Positions 24,249 to 36,266 of a stretch of DNA of 64,000 nucleotides are shown here, piece by piece. The stretch spans positions 248,001 to 312,000 of the forward strand of contig NZ_LIPV01000003.1 of the NCBI RefSeq assembly GCF_001418255.1, given 5' to 3'. The number at the start of each line of letters is the position of its first letter. Position 1 is the first letter of the stretch. The notes below the pieces were generated by a model, which was given only the letters and a program-made list of their open reading frames with translations, ran no database searches and was not told where the DNA came from. The translations under genes and the position numbers were made by a program. This DNA is from Thiomonas bhubaneswarensis. Lineage in GTDB: Bacteria; Pseudomonadota; Gammaproteobacteria; Burkholderiales; Burkholderiaceae_C.

Positions 24249-25750
24249 ATTCAGCGGATGTGCGCATTCTCATCGTCGACGATGAACCCGACTTGCGCGA
24301 GCTCTACACCTTGAGCCTGGTGCATGAAGGTTGGCAGATCGACGTGGCGGCAAGCGTTGCGCAGGCGCGCGATCTTTTGTTGAGGCGGCACTATGCGCTC
24401 ATGCTCACCGACATGCGGCTTCCTGACGGCGAGGGTCTGGATCTGTTGCGCTGGCTGGAGGCCCAGCCCGATCGGCACGAGAAGTCCATTGTCATCACCG
24501 CCTACGGCAGTGCCGGAAACGCAGTGGCGGCACTCAAGGCGGGCGCGTTCGATTACCTGAGCAAGCCGGTCGATCTGGCCGCGCTGCGCCGCACCGTGCA
24601 TGCGGCCCTTGCCACGGCCGACGTGGAGGTCAAGGCGCCGACCAGCAGTGCGCTGCAACGCATGGTGGGCGAGTCCGGCGTGATGCGCGCGCTCAAGCAG
24701 ACGCTGCAGCGCGTGGCGCGCAGCATGGCGCCGGTGCTGATTCACGGCGAGTCGGGCACGGGCAAGGAGCTGGCCGCCCGGGCCGTGCACGAATGCAGCG
24801 CCCGCGCCGGTGGGCCCTTCGTGCCGGTGAACTGCAGCGCCATACCCGAGCAATTGCTGGAGGCCGAGTTTTTCGGTTATCGCAAAGGTGCGTTTACCGG
24901 GGCGATGACCGACCATGCCGGCTTTTTTGCCGCAGCGCAGGGCGGCACGCTGTTTCTCGACGAGATCGGCGAGCTGCCGTTGGCGATGCAGGCCAAGCTG
25001 CTGCGCGCGGTGCAGGAGCGGCGTGTCCGTCCGGTGGGCGAGACCGCCGAAGTGGCCGTGGATGTGCGGCTGGTCAGCGCCACGCACCGCCATCTTGAGC
25101 GGATGGTGGAGCAGGGCCAGTTCCGGCAGGATTTGTTTTACCGCCTCAACGTCATTGCCGTGTCGCTGCCTCCGCTGCGCGAGCGTCTGGACGATCTTCC
25201 CGTGCTCGTCGAGGCCTTGCTGGCGGACATCCGCCGCGACAACGCCCGGCCCGGCCTGCGGCTGAGCCCGGCGGCGCTGCAGCACCTGCGTCAACATCGG
25301 TTCCCGGGCAATGTGCGTGAACTCGAGAACCTGCTGCATCGCGCGGCGGCCCTGGCGGCGCAGGATCTGCTCGGGCCGGACGACATCGAGCTGCAGAGCG
25401 GCGCACCCGCGCCCGTCGCTGCCGAGCCAGCCGCTTCGGTAAGTTCGACTGCGGCGCTGCCAACAGCTTCGGCACCGCCCGTCCTCAAGCCCGAGCCTGT
25501 CGTTGATGATTCGCAGCAGTCCGCGCAGATTCCGATGGCGCAGTTCGTCGCCCAGACGCCGCTGCCGCCCGATCTCGGCGCCTATCTCGACCAGGTCGAG
25601 CGCAGCATTCTGTGCGAGGCCTTGCGACGCACCCGCTTCAATCGCACCGCAGCCGCGCAATTGCTGGGCCTGAACCTGCGCCAGATCCGCTACCGCATGG
25701 AACGACTGGACATCCGTGATCCGGCGGATGCGCCGGATGGCTCTGCCTGA
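24245..25750 (+). CDS. pilR: sigma-54-dependent response regulator, PilR/NtrC-like
   Basis: A 501-residue activator with three domains. The receiver has DDEP near the start, Asp56 as the phosphorylation site in LTDMRLP and K107 in SKPVD. The AAA+ domain has Walker A GESGTGKE at 168-175, the sigma-54 contact loop GAFTGA at 215-220 and [13 protein letters not shown]. An ~80-residue proline/alanine-rich linker leads to a Fis-type helix-turn-helix ([20 protein letters not shown]). It starts within the kinase stop (ATGA). Pairing with a PilS-like sensor supports a role in pilin transcription, although the pil assembly genes lie 13 kb away. Confidence 0.9.
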   Translation: MNSADVRILIVDDEPDLRELYTLSLVHEGWQIDVAASVAQARDLLLRRHYALMLTDMRLPDGEGLDLLRWLEAQPDRHEKSIVITAYGSAGNAVAALKAGAFDYLSKPVDLAALRRTVHAALATADVEVKAPTSSALQRMVGESGVMRALKQTLQRVARSMAPVLIHGESGTGKELAARAVHECSARAGGPFVPVNCSAIPEQLLEAEFFGYRKGAFTGAMTDHAGFFAAAQGGTLFLDEIGELPLAMQAKLLRAVQERRVRPVGETAEVAVDVRLVSATHRHLERMVEQGQFRQDLFYRLNVIAVSLPPLRERLDDLPVLVEALLADIRRDNARPGLRLSPAALQHLRQHRFPGNVRELENLLHRAAALAAQDLLGPDDIELQSGAPAPVAAEPAASVSSTAALPTASAPPVLKPEPVVDDSQQSAQIPMAQFVAQTPLPPDLGAYLDQVERSILCEALRRTRFNRTAAAQLLGLNLRQIRYRMERLDIRDPADAPDGSA

Positions 25751-25752
25751 TC

Positions 25753-26340
25753 ATGGCCGCAGTCACCGAAGCCGACGCGGCAGGGCCGGGATGGATGCCC
25801 CATGCCCGCCACATGCCTTCGCCCAACTGCGACGACCGACCCGTCGGCATGCCGATCGACCTGCTGGTGATTCATTGCATCGCGCTGCCGCCGCGCCAGT
25901 ACGGCGGCGATGCGATCGAGCAGTTGTTCTGCAACCGCCTCGATCCGCTCGCGCATCCAACCTTTGCTGCACTCGAAGGCCTCAGGGTGTCGGCCCACTT
26001 CGTCGTTGGGCGCGACGGCGTGCTCACGCAGTTCGTCTCGTGCGACCAACGCGCCTGGCATGCGGGCGTCTCGCATTTCGCCGGGCGAGACCGTTGCAAT
26101 GATTTCAGCATCGGCATCGAGCTCGAAGGCAGCGATGACGAACCGTTCGAACCAGAGCAGTACGAGACCCTGACCGCACTGGGCGCCGAGCTGTTAGCGC
26201 GCTATCCCCTGCGCGCGGTCGCGGGCCACAGCGACATCGCGCCGGGACGCAAGACCGACCCCGGCTCGGGCTTCGATTGGCGGCGCTTGAAGAACGGCCT
26301 GGCCCTGCCCGCGCGAGCCTTTCCCTTTCAGTCGTTCTGA
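25753..26340 (+). CDS. ampD: 1,6-anhydro-N-acetylmuramyl-L-alanine amidase AmpD
   Basis: A cytoplasmic zinc amidase of peptidoglycan recycling. The 195-residue product has the amidase_2 pattern: VIHCIALPPRQYGGDAIEQL (zinc ligand His41), RCNDFSIGIELEG, and GHSDIAPGRKTDPG with His159, Lys167 and Asp169. These fit E. coli ligands H34, H154, K162 and D164. In AmpC-carrying bacteria its loss raises beta-lactamase expression; no ampC or ampR is visible here. It starts two bases after the PilR stop. Confidence 0.95.
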   Translation: MAAVTEADAAGPGWMPHARHMPSPNCDDRPVGMPIDLLVIHCIALPPRQYGGDAIEQLFCNRLDPLAHPTFAALEGLRVSAHFVVGRDGVLTQFVSCDQRAWHAGVSHFAGRDRCNDFSIGIELEGSDDEPFEPEQYETLTALGAELLARYPLRAVAGHSDIAPGRKTDPGSGFDWRRLKNGLALPARAFPFQSF

Positions 26341-26371
26341 CCGCGATCCGGGTCTTCCCGGATGCTGAGCT

Positions 26372-26403
26372 TGTGCATGACTCTGTGCATAAGCTGTGGG
26401 TGA
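26372..26403 (-). promoter_or_regulatory. three DnaA-box-like 9-mers upstream of nrdA
   Basis: Read on the reverse strand these are TCATGCACA (26372-26380, 8/9 to TTATNCACA), TTATGCACA (26384-26392, perfect) and TCACCCACA (26395-26403, 7/9). They start 12 and 11 bp apart, so all face one side of the helix. In E. coli DnaA binds upstream of nrdAB and affects its expression. Here the array lies just ahead of the NrdR-like sites. Confidence 0.55.
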
Positions 26404-26419
26404 GCTGTCGATTGCAAAT

Positions 26420-26435
26420 ACGCTACAAATAGTGG
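26420..26435 (+). promoter_or_regulatory. NrdR-box-like site 1
   Basis: ACGCTACAAATAGTGG matches the NrdR consensus ACACTATATATTGTGT at 11 of 16 positions. Its centre lies 31 bp from that of site 2, about three helical turns, which is the usual pairing for NrdR. Confidence 0.6.
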
Positions 26436-26464
26436 TTGAATTTCAAATGACCACTAGATATAGT
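26436..26464 (+). promoter_or_regulatory. nrdA promoter
   Basis: TTGAAT (26436-26441) and TATAGT (26459-26464) are separated by 17 bp. The -10 lies wholly inside NrdR-like site 2 and the -35 abuts site 1, so repressor binding would block polymerase. The predicted leader to the ATG is about 150 nt. Confidence 0.6.
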
Positions 26465-26466
26465 GT
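26451..26466 (+). promoter_or_regulatory. NrdR-box-like site 2
   Basis: CCACTAGATATAGTGT matches the NrdR consensus at 13 of 16 positions and is nearly palindromic. It covers the nrdA -10 hexamer. NrdR represses ribonucleotide reductase genes when dATP is sufficient. Confidence 0.7.
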
Positions 26467-26622
26467 CTTTGAGCTTCGGGTGACGCAGCCAGTCAGTGCT
26501 TGAGCATGGCTTGGTCATGTGCGTTTTCCGATGCTGCCCCATTGCTCATTCGTGCCATGCCCGTGCGCCTTCATGCGTCGCCGGACATGCACCGCCGAAC
26601 CTTCTGCCCCGAGGAGTACTTG

Positions 26623-29547
<2,925 letters not shown>

Positions 29548-29703
29548 GCAACAAGCCAAGCCGCGCACAGCAGCCACTGCAAGCCCAGCAGCAGATCAGC
29601 GCATCGCACCCTTCAACCCACGATCAAGACATCATGCGGCACGAACTGCGATGCGCCTGCACAACACACGCCCTGCAAACCATGCATCCCCGCTTCAACT
29701 GTG

Positions 29704-29732
29704 TTGAGCCTTTGCGCTGAACACTTGATAAT
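29704..29732 (+). promoter_or_regulatory. candidate nrdB promoter
   Basis: TTGAGC (29704-29709) and GATAAT (29727-29732) have a 17-bp spacer, ending 18 bp before the nrdB ATG, with a GGAAGG ribosome site between. A start here would leave a very short leader. It may supplement read-through from nrdA. Confidence 0.4.
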
Positions 29733-29750
29733 TCTCGGAAGGTCATCAAC

Positions 29751-30953
29751 ATGCTTACTTGGGACGATCCTCAACCGAACGCAGCAACCCCCGCGCAAGG
29801 CGCGCTGGCGGAGCGTTCACTCCACAACCTGCTGGCCACTGCGCAAGCCAAGACCAGCAACCCCGCACCGGCTTCCGCGCTGTCACTGGCTGCCGATGTC
29901 TACAGCCAGCGTGCCGCATCCGATGCTCGCGTGCGTGCCGAAGACAAGCGCATCATCAACTGCCGTGCCGACGTCAACCAGCTCGTGCCCTTCAAGTACA
30001 AGTGGGCCTGGGACAAATACCTCGCCTCCTGCGCCAATCACTGGATGCCGCAGGAAATCAACATGTCGCGCGACATCGCCATGTGGAAAGACCCCAATGG
30101 CCTGACCGATGACGAGCGCCTCATCATCAAGCGCAACCTCGGCTTCTTCACCACGGCCGATTCGCTTGCGGCCAACAACATCGTGCTGGGCACCTATCGC
30201 CACATCACCAACCCCGAGTGCCGCCAGTACCTGCTGCGCCAGGCTTTCGAAGAGGCCATTCATACCCACGCCTACCAGTACATCGTCGAGAGCATCGGCC
30301 TCGACGAGAGCGAGATCTTCAACTCCTATCACGAGATCGCCTCCATCCGCGACAAGGATGAGTTCCTCATTCCCTTCATCGACACCCTGACCAACCCGAA
30401 CTTCCGCACGTCGGCGTTCGGCGGCAGCGAGCGCAACGATCAGGAGTTGCTGCGCTCCATCATCGTGTTCGCGTGCCTGATGGAGGGCCTGTTCTTCTAT
30501 GTCGGTTTTACCCAGATCCTGTCGATGGGCCGGCAAAACAAGATGACCGGCGCTGCAGAGCAGTATCAGTACATCCTGCGCGACGAGTCCATGCACACCA
30601 ACTTCGGCATCGATCTGGTCAACCAGATCAAGCTGGAGAATCCGCACCTGTGGACACCTGAGTTCAAGCGCGAGATCACCGGCCTGTTCCACCAGGCGGT
30701 CGAGCTCGAGTACCGCTACGCCGAAGACACCATGCCGCGCGGCGTGCTTGGGCTGAACGCCTCGATGTTCAAGGGCTACCTGCGCTTCATTGCCAACCGC
30801 CGTGCGGTGCAGATCGGTCTCGATGCCATCTTCCCCAATGAAGAAAATCCCTTCCCCTGGATGAGCGAAATGATCGACCTGAAGAAGGAGCGCAACTTCT
30901 TCGAGACCCGCGTGATCGAGTATCAGTCGGGTGGCGCGCTCTCCTGGGAATGA
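29751..30953 (+). CDS. nrdB: class Ia ribonucleotide reductase, beta subunit NrdB
   Basis: The radical-generating small subunit, 400 residues. The metal and radical residues are complete: first Asp in FFTTADSLA, then E168 and H171 with the radical tyrosine Y175 in [11 protein letters not shown], the third Glu in CLMEGLFFY, and Glu/His in LRDESMH. A tyrosine at 175 points to a tyrosyl-radical (class Ia) rather than a Phe-type (Ic) enzyme. The C-terminal peptide ([10 protein letters not shown]) should dock into NrdA. A spacer of 203 bp separates it from nrdA. Confidence 0.96.
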   Translation: MLTWDDPQPNAATPAQGALAERSLHNLLATAQAKTSNPAPASALSLAADVYSQRAASDARVRAEDKRIINCRADVNQLVPFKYKWAWDKYLASCANHWMPQEINMSRDIAMWKDPNGLTDDERLIIKRNLGFFTTADSLAANNIVLGTYRHITNPECRQYLLRQAFEEAIHTHAYQYIVESIGLDESEIFNSYHEIASIRDKDEFLIPFIDTLTNPNFRTSAFGGSERNDQELLRSIIVFACLMEGLFFYVGFTQILSMGRQNKMTGAAEQYQYILRDESMHTNFGIDLVNQIKLENPHLWTPEFKREITGLFHQAVELEYRYAEDTMPRGVLGLNASMFKGYLRFIANRRAVQIGLDAIFPNEENPFPWMSEMIDLKKERNFFETRVIEYQSGGALSWE

Positions 30954-31387
30954 CGCCTGAATAACTTGCGAGCACGCACAACAGAGTGATTGTTGACCGA
31001 GTCCATTCCACCCAAAGACATCCGGCACTGCAGCGCCGGAGGGTGGAACCTCCCCCTCTGTTTTTCGGCGATGCGCAGCGCGGGGCATCGGTGGTGATGC
31101 CCGAATTCCCGATCAATCGTTTTCGGCGCGCCGACTGGCGCCTCGCGCTCTGGGTGTCCAGAGATGCGGGCCGTGCGCGCCGCTCCTCATTCCTTCCCGC
31201 AATGGCCCTGATGCCGAGGGAAGTGAATCCCCTGCACGGATCAGCGCTGAGCCGATCGCAGGTGGTGCCGGCTGAACGCCGTGCCGATGTCCCGTACTGG
31301 AGACCGCCGGGAGGCGGGGCCGTGAGGCGCTCGGACGCGATTTGGCGACCGGCTCAACTTCATAAGACTTGATCAAGGAGAATCACC
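30954..31387 (+). other. 433-nt non-coding, hairpin-rich gap between nrdB and the histone-like gene
   Basis: I find no convincing gene here. Frames at 30986-31372 (+) and 31113-31376 (-) lack recognisable protein features and ribosome sites. Perfect hairpins are visible: TTCCACCC/GGGTGGAA (31006-31013 with 31041-31048) enclosing TCCGGC/GCCGGA; GGGCATC/GATGCCC (31083-31102); CTCTGG/CCAGAG (31148-31163); CCGCC/GGCGG (31305-31318). Part may be the nrdB 3' end, a leader of the next gene or a small RNA. A good AAGGAG at 31376-31381 serves the next gene. Confidence 0.5.
31038..31065 (+). terminator. weak Rho-independent terminator after nrdB, mutually exclusive with an upstream hairpin
   Basis: GGAGGG (31038-31043) can pair with CCCTCT (31054-31059), followed by G and TTTTT (31061-31065). 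The 5' arm overlaps the 3' arm of the stronger hairpin at 31006-31048, so the two structures cannot form together. The arrangement resembles an attenuator or may simply be an imperfect terminator. Confidence 0.4.
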
Positions 31388-31852
31388 ATGGCAACTGCAA
31401 AAAAAGCTGCACCGGCGAAGAAGGCCGCAACACCAGCGAAGAAAGTAGCACCGGCCAAGAAGGCTGCCCCCGCTAAGAAGGCTGTGCCCGCGAAGAAGGC
31501 GGCTCCGGCGAAGAAGGCTGCGCCTGCGAAGAAAGCGGTTCCGGCGAAGAAGGCTGCGCCCGCCAAGAAGGCAGCTCCGGCGAAGAAGGCTGTGCCCGCC
31601 AAGAAGGCAGCTCCGGCGAAGAAGGCTGCGCCTGCGAAGAAGGCGGCTCCGGCCAAGAAGGCCGCGCCCGCGAAGAAGGCTGCGCCTGCGAAGAAGGCAG
31701 CTCCGGCCAAGAAGGCAGCTCCGGCCAAGAAGGCTGCGCCTGCGAAGAAGGCTGCACCGGCCAAGAAGGCTGCACCGGCCAAGAAGGCCGCGCCTGCGCA
31801 AACCAAGCTGAACCCGCAAGCCGCCTGGCCGTTCCCGACCAGCAAGCCCTGA
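31388..31852 (+). CDS. histone H1-like lysine/alanine-repeat protein
   Basis: 154 residues, almost entirely made of the hexapeptide PAKKAA (variants PAKKAV, PAKKVA). There are 21 PAKK units over residues 9-135, and a distinct tail QTKLNPQAAWPFPTSKP. Such very basic, disordered proteins resemble the C-terminal domain of eukaryotic histone H1 and bacterial HctB/AlgP/BpH1-type DNA-binding proteins, which compact or organise DNA. An AAGGAG site precedes the ATG and a strong terminator follows, so it is probably a single-gene unit with high expression. Exact DNA role is inferred. Confidence 0.85.
   Translation: MATAKKAAPAKKAATPAKKVAPAKKAAPAKKAVPAKKAAPAKKAAPAKKAVPAKKAAPAKKAAPAKKAVPAKKAAPAKKAAPAKKAAPAKKAAPAKKAAPAKKAAPAKKAAPAKKAAPAKKAAPAKKAAPAKKAAPAQTKLNPQAAWPFPTSKP
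31412..31795 (+). repeat. 18-bp tandem repeat encoding PAKKAA
   Basis: About 21 tandem copies of an 18-bp unit of the type CCGGCGAAGAAGGCTGC. Synonymous changes (GCC/GCG/GCT, CCG/CCC) keep copies different, but neighbours are close enough for slippage. All changes preserve the frame since the unit is a multiple of three. This is a coding repeat, not a CRISPR array: there are no unique spacers. Confidence 0.9.
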
Positions 31853-31917
31853 GGCGCGATCGAGCGAACCCTCACGATGATTCGCGGGGGTTCGCGCTGC
31901 GCGATTTCAGGCGATAG

Positions 31918-31947
31918 AACCCAGGCAGATCATCGCCTGGGTTTTTT
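31918..31947 (+). terminator. Rho-independent terminator after the histone-like gene
   Basis: A perfect 9-bp stem AACCCAGGC (31918-31926) with GCCTGGGTT (31935-31943) has an 8-nt loop and continues into T residues. It lies 66 bp after the stop codon. Confidence 0.92.
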
Positions 31948-32002
31948 CATGGTGGCAACGACGCCTTGCGTGACGGCGCTTGTGCGAATCAACGCATGTT
32001 CC

Positions 32003-32347
32003 ATGTCGATTTCAAACCCGCTTCCAGCCTGGCTTCACCCTGATGGCTCGGCCTGTGTGCTCGATGTCCATGTGGTGCCCAATGCGCGACGCACGCAGCT
32101 CGATGGCGAGCATGGTGCCGCCTTGCGTGTGCGATTGGGCGCGCCTGCCGTCGATGGCAAGGCCAACGCCGCGTTGATGGCTTATCTGGCCGAGTGCTGC
32201 GAGTTGCCGCGCCGTGCCGTCGATCTGGTCGGTGGCCAGACTTCGAGGCGCAAGCGTGTGCGGATCGACGCGCCCAGCGATGCGGTATGGTTGCGCCTAT
32301 CGGCCTTATTGCAGCAGTCGGCTGTCCCGCACTGCCCTTCATCATGA
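32003..32347 (+). CDS. YggU/DUF167 family protein
   Basis: 114 residues starting [20 protein letters not shown]. The family core is visible: [32 protein letters not shown] and [16 protein letters not shown]. The DUF167/YggU fold is a small alpha/beta protein of unknown function that is often encoded beside membrane or coenzyme genes. The open frame extends to 31877, but that upstream part spans the terminator of the previous gene. Its stop overlaps the dcd start (ATGA). Confidence 0.85.
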   Translation: MSISNPLPAWLHPDGSACVLDVHVVPNARRTQLDGEHGAALRVRLGAPAVDGKANAALMAYLAECCELPRRAVDLVGGQTSRRKRVRIDAPSDAVWLRLSALLQQSAVPHCPSS

Positions 32348-32910
32348 CCATCAAATCCGATCAGTGGATTCGCCGCATGGCGCAGAACACGGCGATGATC
32401 GAACCTTTCGAGCCTGCGCAGGTGCGCGAGGCCGACGGGCACCGCATCATCAGTTACGGCACGTCGAGCTACGGTTACGACATCCGTTGCGCCAACGAAT
32501 TCAAGATTTTCACCAACATCAACAGCACCATCGTCGATCCGAAAAACTTCGATGAAAAATCCTTCGTCGATTTTCGCGGCGACGTCTGCATCATTCCGCC
32601 CAACAGCTTTGCGCTGGCGCGCACGATGGAATACTTCCGCATCCCGCGCAACGTGCTCACCATCTGCCTGGGCAAGAGCACTTATGCGCGCTGCGGCATC
32701 ATCGTGAATGTCACCCCGTTCGAGCCCGAGTGGGAGGGCTATGTGACCCTGGAGTTCTCCAACACCACGCCGCTGCCGGCCAAGATTTATGCTGGCGAGG
32801 GCTGCGCGCAGGTGTTGTTCTTCGAGAGCGACGATGTCTGCGAAGTCAGCTACAAGGATCGTGGTGGCAAGTATCAGGGCCAGCACGGTGTGACACTGCC
32901 GCGCGCCTGA
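32344..32910 (+). CDS. dcd: dCTP deaminase Dcd
   Basis: Deaminates dCTP to dUTP, the main source of dUMP for thymidylate in Gram-negative bacteria. The 188-residue protein starts [14 protein letters not shown]. Signature segments are [13 protein letters not shown], the catalytic [20 protein letters not shown] and [14 protein letters not shown] at the C-terminus. It is translationally coupled with yggU. Nucleotide genes nrdAB lie 2.7 kb upstream but are separated by terminators. Confidence 0.97.
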   Translation: MTIKSDQWIRRMAQNTAMIEPFEPAQVREADGHRIISYGTSSYGYDIRCANEFKIFTNINSTIVDPKNFDEKSFVDFRGDVCIIPPNSFALARTMEYFRIPRNVLTICLGKSTYARCGIIVNVTPFEPEWEGYVTLEFSNTTPLPAKIYAGEGCAQVLFFESDDVCEVSYKDRGGKYQGQHGVTLPRA

Positions 32911-32950
32911 GCGTGGCGGTCGGCAAGGCCGCGCCGTCCGCCTCGTTACA

Positions 32951-34351
32951 TCAGGCCTGGTTGAGTTCAGCCTGCCATCGCGCCACCTGCGCGCGGACCT
33001 GATTCGGCGCGGTGCCGCCGAGGTGATCGCGCGCGGCCAATGAGCCCTGGAGCTTGAGCGCCTCGGGCGCGTCCTCGCCAATGAGCCGTGAGAACCGGCG
33101 CAGATCCTCCAGGCCGATGTCTTCCAGGCCGATGCCGCGCTCTACCGCGAATCGCACCGCCTGGGCGACCGCCTCGTGCGCGTCGCGGAAGGGCAGGCCT
33201 TTTTTCACCAGATAATCGGCAAGGTCGGTCGCGGTGGAGTAGCCTTGGAGCGCGGTGCGCTCCATCGACTCGGCCTTGACGCGGATGCCGCCCACCATGT
33301 CGGTGAAGATGCGCAGAGTGTCGATCACCGTGTCGGCGGTGTCGAACAGCGGCTCCTTGTCCTCCTGGTTGTCCTTGTTGTAGGCCAGGGGCTGCCCCTT
33401 CATCAACATCAGCAGGCTCATCAGATGGCCGGTGACCCGGCCGGTCTTGCCGCGCGCGAGTTCCGGTACATCGGGGTTTTTCTTCTGCGGCATGATGCTT
33501 GAGCCGGTGCAGAAGCGGTCGGCCAGGTCGATGAAGCCGAAGGCCGGGCTCATCCATAGCACCAGTTCTTCGCTGAAGCGGCTGATGTGCACCATGATGA
33601 GCGCCGCGGCGGCGTTGTATTCGATGGCGAAGTCACGGTCGCTCACGGCGTCGAGCGAGTTCTGGCAAACACCGTCGAAACCCAACAGTTCGGCCACGCG
33701 CGGGCGGTTGATCGGGAAGGTGGTGCCGGCCAGCGCGGCGGCGCCCAGGGGCAGGCGATTGACGCGGGCGCGACAGTCGCGCAGACGCTCGGCGTCGCGG
33801 CCGAACATTTCCACATAGGCCAGCAGATGATGGCTGAAGCTGACCGGCTGGGCCACCTGCAGATGGGTGAAGCCGGGCATGATGGTGTCGGCATGCGCAG
33901 CAGCCAGTTGCACCAGGGCGCGCTGCAGGGCGCGAATCTGGGCGACGGTCTGGTCGATGCTGTCGCGCAGCCACAGGCGAATGTCGGTGGCGACCTGATC
34001 GTTGCGGCTGCGGCCGGTATGCAGACGCTTACCTGCGTCACCGACGAGCTGCACCAGCCGCGCTTCGATGTTCAGGTGCACGTCTTCGAGTTCGAGCTTC
34101 CATTCGAACGTGCCGGAGGCGATCTCGTCGCGGATCTGCGCCATGCCGCGCTCTATGGACGCGAGATCGTCCGCGCTGAGGATGCCCTGTTCGGTCAGCA
34201 TGGTGGCATGCGCAATCGAACCGGCGATGTCGAACAGCGCCAGTCGCTTGTCGAAATCCACCGAGGCGGTATAGCGTTGCACCAGCGCACTGACGGGCTC
34301 GGAAAAACGCGCGGACCAGGCTTGCTGCTTGTGTTCGAATTGATCGTGCAT
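32951..34351 (-). CDS. argH: argininosuccinate lyase ArgH
   Basis: Cleaves argininosuccinate to arginine and fumarate, the last step of arginine synthesis. The 466-residue protein has the fumarase/aspartase superfamily signature [12 protein letters not shown] at 283-294, [13 protein letters not shown] near 111 and [11 protein letters not shown] near 160. The ATG at 34349-34351 ([16 protein letters not shown]) fits the family; a 12-residue longer reading from 34387 does not. It is convergent with dcd and divergent from algZ by 65 bp, matching the argH-algZ-algR neighbourhood of pseudomonads. Confidence 0.97.
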   Translation of the reverse strand: MHDQFEHKQQAWSARFSEPVSALVQRYTASVDFDKRLALFDIAGSIAHATMLTEQGILSADDLASIERGMAQIRDEIASGTFEWKLELEDVHLNIEARLVQLVGDAGKRLHTGRSRNDQVATDIRLWLRDSIDQTVAQIRALQRALVQLAAAHADTIMPGFTHLQVAQPVSFSHHLLAYVEMFGRDAERLRDCRARVNRLPLGAAALAGTTFPINRPRVAELLGFDGVCQNSLDAVSDRDFAIEYNAAAALIMVHISRFSEELVLWMSPAFGFIDLADRFCTGSSIMPQKKNPDVPELARGKTGRVTGHLMSLLMLMKGQPLAYNKDNQEDKEPLFDTADTVIDTLRIFTDMVGGIRVKAESMERTALQGYSTATDLADYLVKKGLPFRDAHEAVAQAVRFAVERGIGLEDIGLEDLRRFSRLIGEDAPEALKLQGSLAARDHLGGTAPNQVRAQVARWQAELNQA

Positions 34352-34416
34352 GAGAGGGTCTCGCGGAAGTAGAGCGTAGAGCGTCAAAGCGCAAACCGAT
34401 AATTCTAGAAGGACAA

Positions 34417-35466
34417 ATGACCCAGAAACCCCAGTCGGGAGAGCAGGTCACTGCCAACGAAGCCGCCGTGCGCCTCGATATTTGCGGCGCGGGCAGTCTG
34501 GTGCGCGCGCTGGTTGCGCTCAACCTGCTGCTGGCCATGATCGTGCTGATGCACTGGCCCGAAGGCGAGGGGCGCATCGGCACCTTGTTGCTGCTTTCCT
34601 GGGTTGAGCCGGCGGCGCTGCTCTGGCTTGCGTTGATGTGCGTGACGCAGCGGCTATGGCGGCTGCGCGCCGCGGCCGCTGTGCTCACGGTGGCGATGAT
34701 CCTGGGCGGTCTCTCGGCTCTGGGCTTGAATCTGCTGGTGCAACCGTTGTTCGACGCCCTCGCCCCGAACAGCGCGCTGCGGCCGCTGCAGGCCATGCTC
34801 GCGGGTGCGGCGCTGGCACTGGTCTTCGTCCACTATCTGCAGCTCCGTGCCCGCGCTTTCACGCCGATCGACATGCAGGCGCGGCTCAACGAGCTGCAAT
34901 CTCGCATCCGGCCGCACTTCCTGTTCAACACCCTCAACGCCGCCAGCGCCCTGGTGCGCGAGCAGCCCGAGCGCGCCGAGGCGGTGCTCGACGATCTGGC
35001 CGAACTGTTTCGCGCCAGTGTGGGCAAGCCGGGCACGCTGGTCACGCTGGAGCAGGAGATGGATCTGGCGCGGCGCTATCTCGACATCGAATCGGTGCGA
35101 TTCGGCGAGCGCATGCGGGTGCAATGGCATGTGGACGAAACCCTGCTGCAGATCCGCATCCCGACGTTGACTCTGCAGCCGCTGGTGGAGAACGCCGTGC
35201 GGCATGGGGTGGAGCGCAGCAGTCGCACCGTGCAGATCGATATTGACGTGGCGCGCAGGCTGGGCCAGATCGAAGTGAGCGTGCGCAATGATCTGCCCGC
35301 CATGAGCGATGCCCCACCCCCACGTCGGCACGGCACGGGCACGGCGCTGCGCAACATCCGCCAGCGTCTGCATCTGCTCTACGACATTGCCGCCGAGGTG
35401 GATCAGGGCGAAGTCGTCGAAGACGGGCTGGCCCGCTGGCGGGCGCGGTTACGCTTGCCGTTATGA
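34417..35466 (+). CDS. algZ: LytS/AlgZ-type sensor histidine kinase
   Basis: 349 residues with four hydrophobic segments in about 30-140 and then a His_kinase domain with [12 protein letters not shown] (phospho-acceptor His167) and [14 protein letters not shown] as the N box. The G box ([14 protein letters not shown]) completes the ATP site. This is the short-linker, HAMP-less architecture of AlgZ/FimS, which partners AlgR in pseudomonads to control twitching motility and alginate. The gene precedes a LytTR regulator by an ATGA overlap. The signal sensed is unknown. Confidence 0.85.
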   Translation: MTQKPQSGEQVTANEAAVRLDICGAGSLVRALVALNLLLAMIVLMHWPEGEGRIGTLLLLSWVEPAALLWLALMCVTQRLWRLRAAAAVLTVAMILGGLSALGLNLLVQPLFDALAPNSALRPLQAMLAGAALALVFVHYLQLRARAFTPIDMQARLNELQSRIRPHFLFNTLNAASALVREQPERAEAVLDDLAELFRASVGKPGTLVTLEQEMDLARRYLDIESVRFGERMRVQWHVDETLLQIRIPTLTLQPLVENAVRHGVERSSRTVQIDIDVARRLGQIEVSVRNDLPAMSDAPPPRRHGTGTALRNIRQRLHLLYDIAAEVDQGEVVEDGLARWRARLRLPL

Positions 35467-36266
35467 ACGTGCTCATCGTCGACGACGAACCGCTGGCCCG
35501 CAGCCGCCTGCGCCGCCTGCTCGCCGAACTGCCAGAGACCACGCAAGCCTCGGTGGACGAAGCGGCCGACGCCGCCGAGGCGTGGACGCTGCTGCGCAGG
35601 CAGCGCGTCGACGTGCTGCTGCTCGACATCCAGATGCCCGGCCAGACGGGCATGGACCTGGCCCGGCGACTGGCGGGCGACCCCGGGGTTCACCATCCGG
35701 CCATCGTCTTCGTCACGGCGCATGAACAGCATGCCCTCGATGCCTTCGACGTTTCCGCGGTGGACTATCTCACCAAGCCGGTTCGCCGCGATCGTCTGGC
35801 GGTGGCCATGGGCAAGGCCGCGCTGTGGCTGCGCGCTCAGGGCGCCGTGGCGTCGACGCCGAGCGGGGTGGAGACCGTCTATCTCACGGTGCAGGATCGC
35901 GGCGCCCTCAAGCGCGTGCCTCTGGCCGACATCCTCTATTGCCGCGCCGACGCCAAGTACACCACCCTGCGCACACTGCAGCAGCACTACCTCATCGACA
36001 CCGCTCTGGTCGATCTGGAGCAGCGCTACGCCGAGCACTTCGTTCGCATCCACCGCAGCGCTCTGGTCGCAGCCCGGGCCATCCGCAGTCTGGAACGGCC
36101 GACATCGGGGGTGGACGGGTTTGTGCAGGAACAGGAGGCCGCGGGCGCCGATGCCGAAAGCGGCGCCTGGACGCTGCATCTGCACGGCGTGCCCGATACC
36201 CTGCCCGTCAGTCGTCGGCGCGTGGCCGCCGTGCAGGCGCTGTTGCGCGCCGCCCCCTCAACCTAG
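35463..36266 (+). CDS. algR: LytTR response regulator, AlgR-like
   Basis: 267 residues with a receiver domain (DDEP at 7-10, phospho-acceptor Asp55 in LLLDIQMPG, TKP near 100) and a C-terminal LytTR DNA-binding domain from about 160, including YCRADAKYTTLRT and HFVRIHRSALVAARAI. It is coupled to algZ. AlgR-type regulators bind direct repeats upstream of pilus and polysaccharide genes. In pseudomonads hemC follows algR; here uppP converges on it with a 9-bp overlap instead. Confidence 0.85.
   Translation: MNVLIVDDEPLARSRLRRLLAELPETTQASVDEAADAAEAWTLLRRQRVDVLLLDIQMPGQTGMDLARRLAGDPGVHHPAIVFVTAHEQHALDAFDVSAVDYLTKPVRRDRLAVAMGKAALWLRAQGAVASTPSGVETVYLTVQDRGALKRVPLADILYCRADAKYTTLRTLQQHYLIDTALVDLEQRYAEHFVRIHRSALVAARAIRSLERPTSGVDGFVQEQEAAGADAESGAWTLHLHGVPDTLPVSRRRVAAVQALLRAAPST

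Noticed and set aside
30986-31372. 128-residue frame in the gap after nrdB
   Set aside because: Arginine-rich, with no ribosome site and crossing several hairpins; better explained as non-coding.
31412-31795. Regular repeats considered as CRISPR
   Set aside because: Units are contiguous, in frame, 18 bp and without spacers: a coding repeat.
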